Source: an uncultured Bacteroidia bacterium (lineage in GTDB: Bacteria > Bacteroidota > Bacteroidia > Bacteroidales > Prolixibacteraceae). From it: a stretch of 14,018 bases of DNA. Where the stretch lies: NCBI GenBank assembly GCA_903859795.1, contig CAIOOC010000921.1:1-14018 (forward strand). Reading direction: 5' to 3'. Positions 6,689 through 13,867 of the stretch are shown piece after piece. Each line of letters starts with the position of its first letter. Positions within the stretch are counted from its first letter, which is position 1. The notes beneath the pieces are model-generated. The model did no database searches. It saw nothing but the letters and a program-made list of their open reading frames with translations, and had not been told where the DNA came from. A program made the position numbers and the translations under genes.

Positions 6689-7924
6689 ATGCGATTTGTG
6701 ACTTTCCGAAATAGTATCTTTTCAGGCCTCGATCTGACCTGGTACGCACTTGCTGATGAACTTAAAACCATCTTCATGGATAAGGGTGCAATGCTTATTC
6801 TGTTTTTTGCGGTTTTTATTTATCCGCTTGTTTATTCAATAGCATATAAAAATAACGTGGTCAGGGATATTCCGATCACATTTGTAGATCTCGATAAGAG
6901 TGCAACGAGCAGGCAGCTGACAAGGATGGTTGGTGCGACAAAAGAACTCGCAGTAACACGGGAGGCTGGAAGCCTTCACGAAGCCCGTCAACTTTTCTGG
7001 GATGGCGATACGAAAGGGATTATCCTGATTCCTGAAGGATTCGAAAAGAACCTGTTAAAAGGGTTACAGAGCTCTGTAAGCGTATATTGTGACGCGAGTT
7101 ATTTTTTGATTTATAAGGAGACATTAAGCGGGGCAATCCAGGCAGCCGGCACATTTTCAGCAGGCGTAGAGATTAAAAGGCTGATGGCAGCTGGAAATAG
7201 CGAGGAACAGGCTATGCAGCAACGTGATCCGGTTCCCACGAAATTTTATAATCTCTATAACCCGGCAGGTTCTTATGGATCATATGTTATGCCGGGAATG
7301 ATTCTTATTATTCTTCAGCAAACATTACTTATCGGAATTGGAATGATTGGCGGGGCAGGAAAGGAGAGGCGAAATAACCGTGAGATTAAACCCGGAGTAA
7401 AGGTTAGTCAGGGGATGTTTTCTGTCGTTTTCGGCAAAGGACTGGCCTACTTCCTGATTTACATTCCAAATATCGCCTTTACACTGATTTATCTTTCCAA
7501 ATGGTTCGGATTCCCGGATAAAGGAAGCTTTACAGATGTCTGTATTTTATTGGTTCCCTACCTTTTTTCAGTAATATTTCTAGGTTTAATGATTTCAATG
7601 TTGTTTCGTCGACGTGAACATTCTATCATGGCCCTGGTTTTCTTCTCGCCCATTGTTTTGTTTGTCAGTGGATTATCCTGGCCCGAAACCTCCATTCCTC
7701 CGTTATTAAATCAATTGGCACATATCTTCCCCAGCACATCGATGATTCCGGCTTACCTGAGAATCAGGACTATGGGAGTGTCAATAAATGCAGTAAAACC
7801 TGAATTATTATTTTTGTTGGTGCAGATGGTGGTCTATTTTTTAATCGCCTCGGCGGGTTATAAGCTTTCGGTGATCAGGCAGCACAGAAAAATGACAGAA
7901 TTAGCGAAAGAAATTGAAAATTGA
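6689..7924 (+). CDS. ABC-2 type transporter permease, second of a tandem pair
   Basis: A 411-aa paralogue of the preceding permease. It has a first transmembrane helix at about 34-52, then an extracytoplasmic domain (about 55-195) opening with VVRDIPITFVDLDKSATS. Hydrophobic segments follow at about 198-221, 250-270, 283-303, 312-330 and 372-392. The basic loop KERRNNREIKPG (225-236) between the second and third segments would be cytoplasmic and could contact an ATPase; this is inference from topology. The gap to the first permease is 55 bp. It is the last gene clearly belonging to the exporter cluster. No ATP-binding subunit follows it: the next gene is apbE-like after 81 bp. Confidence 0.9.
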   Translation: MRFVTFRNSIFSGLDLTWYALADELKTIFMDKGAMLILFFAVFIYPLVYSIAYKNNVVRDIPITFVDLDKSATSRQLTRMVGATKELAVTREAGSLHEARQLFWDGDTKGIILIPEGFEKNLLKGLQSSVSVYCDASYFLIYKETLSGAIQAAGTFSAGVEIKRLMAAGNSEEQAMQQRDPVPTKFYNLYNPAGSYGSYVMPGMILIILQQTLLIGIGMIGGAGKERRNNREIKPGVKVSQGMFSVVFGKGLAYFLIYIPNIAFTLIYLSKWFGFPDKGSFTDVCILLVPYLFSVIFLGLMISMLFRRREHSIMALVFFSPIVLFVSGLSWPETSIPPLLNQLAHIFPSTSMIPAYLRIRTMGVSINAVKPELLFLLVQMVVYFLIASAGYKLSVIRQHRKMTELAKEIEN

Positions 7925-8005
7925 CCCTTCTTACTGTTTTTCTTCATGTACGGTTCTCCAATCTTCTTACCTTTGAACCATTATGAACACTTAAAAATTT
8001 CCAGA

Positions 8006-9010
8006 ATGAGAATTCTACTTTATTTGGCCCTTGCGCTATTCATATTTGCCGGATGTATGAACAAGGAACCATCAAACTACCGCAAAATTACCGGGTTTAC
8101 GCAGGGAACAACTTATCATATAACCTATGAAGACAAGGCCAGACAGAATCTGACTGCTCCGGTTGACTCGGTACTCAGGATTCTTGATTTAACTTTTTCG
8201 GCCTATATCCCCAATTCAATAATTTCACGCATTAACCGAAATGATCCAACCGTTGAGGTAAATGACATGTTTATTGAAGTGTTTAATAAGTCATTGGAAA
8301 TCAATAAGGAAACACAAGGTGCACTCGATCTTACGGTAGGTCCGCTTGTCAATGCATGGGGTTTTGGACCTGAGAAGAAGATTAAAATCGATTCAACAAA
8401 AATTGACAGCTTGTTGCAATATGTTGGAATGCAGAAGGTGAGGATTCAGGGTAAGAAATTCATAAAGGATCTTCCCGGTATAAAAATTGATGTCAATTCA
8501 ATTGCGCAAGGTTATTCGGTCGATGTGATGTACCGTTATTTCGAGACGCTGGGAATTAAAAATTTTATGGTAGAGATTGGGGGTGAAGTGAGGACAAAAG
8601 GGAGAAACCCAAAAGGAGATACCTGGCGAATCGGCGTTGATAAACCAGTGGATGGGAATAGTGCCCCTGGTGAAAGCCTTCAGACAATTATCTTTCTGGA
8701 TAATAAAGCAATAACAACCTCAGGCAATTACAGGAAATATTTCGAAGAAAATGGTCGTAAATATTCCCATATTATTGATCCTCATACCGGATACCCCTAT
8801 AAAAACAGTTTGCTAAGCGTAACAATTATTGCTAAAGATGCTCTCACTGCAGATGGTTATGATACTCCTCTCATGGTTCTTGGCCTTGAGGGAGCAAAAG
8901 CAGTTTTAAAAAAACATCCCGAACTTGAGGCCTATATGATCTATTCGGATGAAAATGGAAAGTATCAGATTGAGTATACCAAAGGAATTCAGTTTGACAA
9001 AGAGAATTAA
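8006..9010 (+). CDS. apbE: FAD:protein FMN transferase, ApbE family lipoprotein
   Basis: I place the start at the ATG at 8006 (334 aa) rather than the open ATG at 7946. From 8006 the protein begins with a lipoprotein signal ending in the lipobox FAGC (Cys17), whereas the longer form would bury it behind 20 hydrophilic residues. ApbE enzymes move FMN from FAD onto a Thr of target flavoproteins such as NqrB/NqrC, RnfG or secreted flavoproteins. Family motifs are in order: GTTYHI (34-39), SIISRINRND (71-80), DLTVGPLVNAWGFG (108-121), IDVNSIAQGYSVD (161-173), EIGGEVRTKG (190-199), TSGNYRKYF (238-246), SHIIDPHTGYP (254-264) and TADGYDTPLMVLG (281-293), the last supplying the metal-binding Asp/Thr. 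It should sit on the periplasmic side of a membrane. No target flavoprotein is encoded in the window, and it may be a single-gene unit. Confidence 0.95.
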   Translation: MRILLYLALALFIFAGCMNKEPSNYRKITGFTQGTTYHITYEDKARQNLTAPVDSVLRILDLTFSAYIPNSIISRINRNDPTVEVNDMFIEVFNKSLEINKETQGALDLTVGPLVNAWGFGPEKKIKIDSTKIDSLLQYVGMQKVRIQGKKFIKDLPGIKIDVNSIAQGYSVDVMYRYFETLGIKNFMVEIGGEVRTKGRNPKGDTWRIGVDKPVDGNSAPGESLQTIIFLDNKAITTSGNYRKYFEENGRKYSHIIDPHTGYPYKNSLLSVTIIAKDALTADGYDTPLMVLGLEGAKAVLKKHPELEAYMIYSDENGKYQIEYTKGIQFDKEN

Positions 9011-9012
9011 AT

Positions 9013-9031
9013 TTAAAATTACTAATTTTAA
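9013..9031. repeat. AT-rich perfect inverted repeat between apbE-like and MFS genes
   Basis: TTAAAATTA (9013-9021) and TAATTTTAA (9023-9031) are exact reverse complements around a single C. It begins 2 bp after the apbE-like stop and ends 26 bp before the proposed TTG start of the MFS gene. It could bind a protein or act as a weak terminator, but AT-rich symmetry of this kind also arises by chance. Confidence 0.4.
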
Positions 9032-9057
9032 GTTTTCTAAGTCAAACTATTCAAATC

Positions 9058-10374
9058 TTGATAAAACGAAAAGATATTCAGGTTATCAAAAAGGGTGATC
9101 CTAAGGTGGTTAATGCCTGGGTGATGTACGATTGGGCTAATTCAGTCTATCAGTTGACCATTTCATCCGCCATTTTTCCTATTTATTATAACAGTGTTAC
9201 GAGTCACGGATCCGAATTTATAGTTTCCTTCTTCGGATTTAAAGTGATCAACACGGTACTTTATTCGTGGGCCATAGCTGCGGCTTACCTTTTGGTTGCA
9301 TTGGGATCACCTCTGTTCTCTTCAATAGCTGACTATACCGGGCGTCGGAAAGGATTCATGCGGGCCTTTACGATTATAGGAGCAACTGGTTGTGGAATGC
9401 TCTTTTTCTTCGATGCCAATCATATTGAACTTGGAATAATCTCATTTGCAATAGGAACACTGGGTTATGGTGGCAGTATCGTTTTTTACAACTCTTTTCT
9501 TCCGGTGATTGCCGAACCGGAAGATCAGGACCGGATTAGCGCCCGCGGCTATTCAATGGGTTACCTCGGAGGTGTGATCCTGTTGCTTTTCAACCTGCTT
9601 ATGATCATGAAACCTGAATGGTTCGGATTTACAAAAGATTCCGATATGCCTGCCCGAATCTCCTTTCTTTCGGTTTTTGTCTGGTGGATCGGATTTTCAT
9701 CTCTAACCTTCAGACGCCTGCCCAAATATGTTTTCGGAAATCGCACTGCTCAGGGTCGAATCCTTACTAATGGTTACCGCGAATTGCAAATTGTATTTGA
9801 GGAAGTCCGAAAGTCATTCAGATTAAGTATTTACCTGGTAGCATTTTTCTTTCTGATGATGGGGATCCTGACAACAATGTTTATGGCCTCTATTTTCGGG
9901 GAGAAACAGCTGAAGTTAGGCGCAAGTGTATTAATCCCGACAGTTTTGGGAATCCAATTGGTAGCAATGTTCGGCGCCTGGTTTTTTGCAAAACTCTCTG
10001 GTCGGATTGGTAATCTTAAAGCTCTGATCATCTCAATCTTTATGTGGATTGCTGTCTGCATCTACGCATGCACTATTCAGGGAGCCGTTGGGTTTATCAT
10101 TGCTGCGGTATTTATTGGTATAGTAATGGGCGGATCGCAATCTCTGGCACGCTCTACCTATTCGAAGATGCTTCCTGATACTACAGACCACACTTCGTTT
10201 TTCAGCTTTTACGATGTGATGGAAAAGCTTGCTACTGTTGCAGGAACCTTCGCGTTCGGAATAATAGAAACCATTACCGGCAGTATGCGATACTCAGTGC
10301 TGTCTATCGCCATATTCTTTGTGACTGGATTGTTTTTTTTATTATTGCTTCTGAGAAGGGAGCAGGCGGCATAA
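9058..10374 (+). CDS. MFS transporter, UMF1/Atg22-like family
   Basis: A 438-aa polytopic membrane protein with about 12 transmembrane segments. The N-terminus KVVNAWVMYDWANSVYQLTI (16-35) and the loop DYTGRRKGFM (92-101) are characteristic of the Atg22-like/UMF1 group, a poorly characterised set of MFS proteins related to yeast vacuolar amino-acid effluxers. Further signs are NSFLPVIAEPEDQDRISARGYSMGYLGG in the first half and GGSQSLARSTYSKMLPD in the second. It probably exports small molecules, perhaps amino acids, but no substrate is visible. The start is odd: the reading frame has no ATG before the conserved region, and TTG at 9058 is the best initiator because it gives about 15 residues before KVVNAW. 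It follows the apbE-like gene by 47 bp and could be cotranscribed. Confidence 0.88.
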   Translation: MIKRKDIQVIKKGDPKVVNAWVMYDWANSVYQLTISSAIFPIYYNSVTSHGSEFIVSFFGFKVINTVLYSWAIAAAYLLVALGSPLFSSIADYTGRRKGFMRAFTIIGATGCGMLFFFDANHIELGIISFAIGTLGYGGSIVFYNSFLPVIAEPEDQDRISARGYSMGYLGGVILLLFNLLMIMKPEWFGFTKDSDMPARISFLSVFVWWIGFSSLTFRRLPKYVFGNRTAQGRILTNGYRELQIVFEEVRKSFRLSIYLVAFFFLMMGILTTMFMASIFGEKQLKLGASVLIPTVLGIQLVAMFGAWFFAKLSGRIGNLKALIISIFMWIAVCIYACTIQGAVGFIIAAVFIGIVMGGSQSLARSTYSKMLPDTTDHTSFFSFYDVMEKLATVAGTFAFGIIETITGSMRYSVLSIAIFFVTGLFFLLLLLRREQAA

Positions 10375-10590
10375 CTAATTTAATTCAGCTCTATCCGGGT
10401 AATTTGTGTCAGACAACTCATTTATCAATTTTTCATTAAGATTTTGATCTTCCATCCACATTGTCATAAGAACTTTGTAATTTTATCTCGGAAGTTTTCG
10501 TGTTGATTACGATCATCTGGTTCCTGAAATCTTTTGCCGTTTTAAACGATAATTTTTTTTAAAAGTATCATTTTATATCCTGAGTCAAGT

Positions 10591-11652
10591 ATGAAGAGTT
10601 ATCTGAATTTTACCTTAAAAGGGGCTCAGTTCCTTCCTCTTTGGATTGCATTCATCCTTTTCTTCATTGTACCTTTTTATTTTCTAATACAGGAGGTCGG
10701 TAACCTTACTGCTTCGGAAGTGCCGGCAGAAGGGCCTTCAATACGTTTTTTTCTTTACCTGGTAATCGTTCTTGCCGTGTTTTTCGCCTTTATTCTCTAT
10801 AGTTCAAAAATGATTTTGCAAAGTCTGGAGTTTAGAGGTCTGAGAGTCACCAGCGATTATCATACGAATAAATATATTGGTATTATAATTTCTGGACTGA
10901 TGCTTTCGTTCATTACTTTGGGAATTTATATTCCCTGGTTTATCTGGAATATCCACCGCTTTTTTGTGCATGGAGCAGTTTATAACTCACATAAATTTGC
11001 ATTCAGGGGCACTGGCAGTAAACTATTTCTAATAATGACCCTTGCAATCTTTATTCCCTTTATCGTTGTAGGTTTCATCGTATTTACAATTCTGAAAGAT
11101 AATATTGATATCCGGATATATCAGGTCATGGTACTATCGAGTCTGGTTTCAATTATCTATTTGACTTTTAAGTGGATGGTAGTAATCCGTTACAAAGATT
11201 ACCTAATCCGTTTGGATACCGGATTTTTTCAGGCTATGTGGAAAATTGCAATTGAACTGGTTCTCGCAGTGTTCCTTGTGTTTATATTCACCTGGCTGGT
11301 ATCGTTAAGTACCGTTTTCTGGTTAAATTTTGACTTTGTACCTACTACAGGAAAGATCATTTTCGAATTGGTTCTTGCAGTCCTAACTTTAGGTTTCTAC
11401 TTCCCAATGGCTTTTATTCGGCTTTATCGTTTTTTTTCTGAACATACTAAAAGCAATGTCGTAGACGGGAAACAGATTACTATGGGATACGATGGTGATC
11501 AGGTTACCGACTTTCTGTATATGTGGAAACAAATTCTATTGACTATTATTACAATTGGAATTTATTTCCCGTGGGCTGTATGTCGAATCGCACAACGGTT
11601 GCTGTCGCAAACTTTCCTTTCAACCAACCTTTTATCAGAAAAGGAGAAGTAA
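10591..11652 (+). CDS. DUF898 (YjgN-like) membrane protein with repeated units
   Basis: A 353-aa integral membrane protein. It contains three copies of a unit ending in a TLGIYxPWxxxRxxRF-like motif: LSFITLGIYIPWFIWNIHRF (105-124), LAVLTLGFYFPMAFIRLYRF (262-281) and LTIITIGIYFPWAVCRIAQR (317-336). A degenerate fourth may lie at residues 7-33. Between units are short hydrophilic segments such as FAFRGTGSK and ITMGYDGDQV. This matches the DUF898/YjgN family, whose function is unknown. E. coli YjgN is slightly longer. It stands alone: the 216-bp upstream gap shows no convincing promoter, hairpin or small ORF, and the next gene is convergent. Confidence 0.8.
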   Translation: MKSYLNFTLKGAQFLPLWIAFILFFIVPFYFLIQEVGNLTASEVPAEGPSIRFFLYLVIVLAVFFAFILYSSKMILQSLEFRGLRVTSDYHTNKYIGIIISGLMLSFITLGIYIPWFIWNIHRFFVHGAVYNSHKFAFRGTGSKLFLIMTLAIFIPFIVVGFIVFTILKDNIDIRIYQVMVLSSLVSIIYLTFKWMVVIRYKDYLIRLDTGFFQAMWKIAIELVLAVFLVFIFTWLVSLSTVFWLNFDFVPTTGKIIFELVLAVLTLGFYFPMAFIRLYRFFSEHTKSNVVDGKQITMGYDGDQVTDFLYMWKQILLTIITIGIYFPWAVCRIAQRLLSQTFLSTNLLSEKEK

Positions 11653-11690
11653 ATTTTCCTTAATCAAAATGGCAGAATGATTGGCTAGAT

Positions 11691-11708
11691 TCAAAAGTGA
11701 TCTTTTGA
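11691..11708. terminator. Weak candidate hairpin between convergent genes
   Basis: TCAAAAG-TGAT-CTTTTGA is a perfect 7-bp stem with a 4-nt loop, 38 bp after the stop of the DUF898 gene and 181 bp from the end of the convergent hydrolase gene. The stem is AT-rich and no U-run follows on either strand, so it would be at best a weak terminator. Confidence 0.25.
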
Positions 11709-11718
11709 GTATTAGAAT

Positions 11719-11740
11719 ACAATACCTTCACAATACCTTT
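11719..11740. repeat. Two-copy 11-bp tandem repeat
   Basis: ACAATACCTTC (11719-11729) is followed directly by ACAATACCTTT (11730-11740), a 10 of 11 match. One helical turn of spacing could suit paired protein binding, but it lies between convergent genes where no promoter is expected. It may be a simple slippage duplication. Confidence 0.45.
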
Positions 11741-11889
11741 TTGATCCTGACAACCGGGCTCCCCAAGCAATTTTAAAATAATGAAATGAATGGTAGAAGC
11801 TTTTATCTTTACTTTTGAACAAATCTTAAGTCTCGCCTATATTTGGAAAGATTCAGAGGGGTCAGAAATTGAATTTTATCTTTGTTTCA

Positions 11890-12828
11890 TTAATTGGAGA
11901 GGATAAAAGGTGTAATACTTGCGGCCAATTCCTTTTTAAGCGGCAAATCAGGTTGAGTATAGGTTGCAATATTCATCTGACGGTCGGCCGGGGCTGGTTT
12001 CAGAATATGGTTCATCCCCTCAATCTTAACCAGTTTTGCTTTTGGTAGTGCACGTGCGAGGCGATTTGCATCGTCCATGCTTACCTGAATATCTGTGGTT
12101 CCCTGGATAATCATGACCGGAATCTTAAGTTTGGCAATCTCTTTTTGCGGGTCATATTTAATCCATGAAATCATATAGGGCTGAACGGAATTACGGAACA
12201 ATGAGTTTAGTTCAGCCGGAGTATTTTCGACCATTTTACCTTTTACCATATCATCCAGTATTGCATTAACCTGTATCGTAACCGAAGGGGGCTGGTTCTT
12301 CAGTTGCTCCCTGAGTATTTTGTCAGCCGCCTGACCGGCACCGGCTAAAGAGACAAATTTATTCACATTCTTATCCTGCGATGCAATCATTCCAATGAGA
12401 GAACCTTCACTGTGTCCAATAACGATGACCTTATTATATTGAAGGTCGTTTTTGAGATAATAAATCCAGCCTTTGGCGTCATTGATGTAATTCTCAAACC
12501 TCAGATCAGCCTCCTTAAGACCTGCGTCACGGCTTTTCCCAACTCCTCTTTTATCATAGCGTATCGATGCAATACCATTCTTGCTGAGCTCAATGGCTAA
12601 CATTTTCAATGAATTATTGATCATCGCCATGTTGTTTCCGTCACGGTCAGTCGGACCGGAACCGGAAATTAGGAGAACCGCTGATTTGTAAAGATTTTTT
12701 TCGGGTTGCATCAATGAACCTTCAATATTTCCCGTCGATGTCTTTAAAGTCACAGCTTTTTCATTCTGTGAATAAAGATTTGTGAGCAGGATAGTAAGCA
12801 AAAAGGTAAGATAAATGGTGGTTTTCAT
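11890..12828 (-). CDS. Secreted alpha/beta-fold hydrolase (esterase-like)
   Basis: A 312-aa alpha/beta hydrolase with an N-terminal signal peptide (residues 1-20, ending near LYS/QN), so it likely works in the periplasm or outside the cell. The oxyanion region ISGSGPTDRDGN is at 54-65, the IRYDKRGVGKS motif at 89-99, and the nucleophile elbow GHSEG at 138-142 with Ser140. Asp246 in QGTTDIQV and His274 in GMNHIL complete the catalytic triad. All three residues are present at the expected spacing, so it should be active. A cap-like insert covers about 165-225. Substrate is unknown; related proteins are annotated only as alpha/beta hydrolases or esterases. It lies 68 bp downstream of the SdpI-like gene on the same strand and may be its operon partner, or have its own promoter in that gap. 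I see only weak promoter matches there. Confidence 0.9.
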   Translation of the reverse strand: MKTTIYLTFLLTILLTNLYSQNEKAVTLKTSTGNIEGSLMQPEKNLYKSAVLLISGSGPTDRDGNNMAMINNSLKMLAIELSKNGIASIRYDKRGVGKSRDAGLKEADLRFENYINDAKGWIYYLKNDLQYNKVIVIGHSEGSLIGMIASQDKNVNKFVSLAGAGQAADKILREQLKNQPPSVTIQVNAILDDMVKGKMVENTPAELNSLFRNSVQPYMISWIKYDPQKEIAKLKIPVMIIQGTTDIQVSMDDANRLARALPKAKLVKIEGMNHILKPAPADRQMNIATYTQPDLPLKKELAASITPFILSN

Positions 12829-12896
12829 CGTGAAAGCGTATTATTGTAAATTAGTAATTATGAAATAGAAATTGGACACAAAAGTGCCAGAACCCG

Positions 12897-13535
12897 TCAG
12901 TGATTGGCAATTTTTTGATAAATGATATATGAATATACTATTGGTACAACAACTAATATGAGTATGATCGGGATAAGAACAAAAAACGGATCTTTAATCA
13001 CTAGCAGCGAGGCAACCCCTGAGATGCCTCCCCAAAACCATAGTTTCCCGGCAAATTTGTGCGTTTTGATCCACACTTCATCGCTGTTAAGGGTCCACGG
13101 GACTTTTATCCCGACAAAGTAATTCGGCCTGACGGTCCCTAAATAATTTCCCAAAAGGGTAAACAGAAGAAAAACAGAAATTGGAACAAACAAACCCAGT
13201 TTTTCAATCCCATGCAATTGGTTATAGATAATTATTGAATCGAGGACTCCAATGAAAAGCCCTAAGATGATTCTTAGCTTTAAATAGGTATCACTAAAAA
13301 CTTCATAATTACTTTTTCGGGGGTCTATAAAAGGTAAGACAAGCATGAGCAGATAGGTTCCCAATGGCAGATAGATAAAAATGGATTTTGAACCATAGTC
13401 ATTGGGTTGTCCATTCAATTCAAAATGGATCGGCATCTGGTCAGGAAGCAATTTCCAGTTGATAAGCAGATATGCAACCGGCAAAATGGCTAAAAGGAGC
13501 AGCAAAAGCTCTCTGAAAATAGTTTGTTTCTTCAT
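12897..13535 (-). CDS. sdpI: SdpI-family membrane protein (DUF1648 plus SdpI domain)
   Basis: A 212-aa protein with six hydrophobic segments (about 9-27, 51-70, 87-104, 114-134, 164-180, 184-206). Residues 30-50 carry the DUF1648 signature LPDQMPIHFELNGQPNDYGS, and residues 129-163 the SdpI signature, including NYLGTVRPNYFVGIKVPWTL and the following SDEVWIKTHKFAG. In Bacillus subtilis, SdpI gives immunity to the SdpC toxin and sequesters the repressor SdpR at the membrane. Here the ArsR-type gene lies 15 bp upstream, the same order as sdpR-sdpI. No SdpC-like toxin or SdpAB maturation genes are in the window, so immunity is not shown; many Bacteroidota carry such orphan pairs. A role in envelope stress or protection from foreign toxins is inference. 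Confidence 0.85.
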   Translation of the reverse strand: MKKQTIFRELLLLLLAILPVAYLLINWKLLPDQMPIHFELNGQPNDYGSKSIFIYLPLGTYLLMLVLPFIDPRKSNYEVFSDTYLKLRIILGLFIGVLDSIIIYNQLHGIEKLGLFVPISVFLLFTLLGNYLGTVRPNYFVGIKVPWTLNSDEVWIKTHKFAGKLWFWGGISGVASLLVIKDPFFVLIPIILILVVVPIVYSYIIYQKIANH

Positions 13536-13550
13536 ATAACGGACATTTAG

Positions 13551-13802
13551 TTATTTAAAATGCATCATCCAGGTTACAATCTCATCGAAAATCGTCGTGT
13601 TTATTGAGTATTTCTGAAATTGTCCCTCTTTTACACACACAACCAACCCTGCTTGCTTAAGCAGATCCAGATGGTGGGAGATACTCGGTTTGGTCATGTT
13701 AAACCGGCCGGCAATTTCGCCTGCAGTAAGATCACCCTTGTTCAGTAGTTCAAGTATCTCACGTCTCGTTGGATCATTTAGAGCCTTAAAAAAAGTGTTC
13801 AT
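13551..13802 (-). CDS. ArsR-family winged-helix repressor, SdpR type
   Basis: An 83-aa protein, short but normal for the SdpR subgroup. The N-terminal helix FKALNDPTRREILELLNKGD (5-24) is followed by the helix-turn-helix LTAGEIAGRFNMTKPSISHHLDLLKQAG (25-52) and the wing VVCVKEGQFQKYSIN (54-68). The metal-binding ELCVCDL motif of classical ArsR sensors is absent, and the single Cys56 lies in the wing region, so metal sensing is unlikely. Gene order and the 15-bp gap to the SdpI-like gene point to an SdpR/SdpI pair, in which the membrane protein may release repression by binding the regulator. The upstream region has a -7 box buried in a palindrome, which fits autorepression. Confidence 0.9.
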   Translation of the reverse strand: MNTFFKALNDPTRREILELLNKGDLTAGEIAGRFNMTKPSISHHLDLLKQAGLVVCVKEGQFQKYSINTTIFDEIVTWMMHFK

Positions 13803-13819
13803 TTTTAATAGTTGTATAA

Positions 13820-13855
13820 TTAGACAAATATCTAAATATATTTTTAAACTGCAAA
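13820..13855 (-). promoter_or_regulatory. Candidate promoter with overlapping operator of the sdpR/sdpI-like operon
   Basis: On the minus strand, TTTG (13855-13852) is followed after 19 bp by GATATTTG (13832-13825), one base off TAnnTTTG and at ideal Bacteroidota spacing. The -7 box lies wholly inside the inverted repeat TTAGA-N6-TCTAA (13820-13835). A repressor bound there would cover the polymerase site, which is the expected design for SdpR-type autorepression. Motif and spacing are seen; regulation is inferred. Confidence 0.5.
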
Positions 13856-13865
13856 ATATTTTGCA
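13850..13865. promoter_or_regulatory. Perfect 16-bp palindrome upstream of the ArsR-type gene
   Basis: TGCAAAATATTTTGCA is its own reverse complement over 16 bp and includes the TTTG of the candidate -33 box. It may be a second operator or a site for another regulator. Being AT-rich, it could also be chance. Confidence 0.4.
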
Positions 13866-13867
13866 AG

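Noticed and set aside
7946..8005. Longer N-terminus for the apbE-like protein from ATG 7946
   Set aside because: The extra 20 residues are not part of a signal peptide and would displace the clear lipobox signal that begins at ATG 8006.
10375..10590. Promoter or small RNA in the gap before the DUF898 gene
   Set aside because: Several TTTG and TA-rich words occur but none at the expected spacing, and I found no strong hairpin or small ORF.
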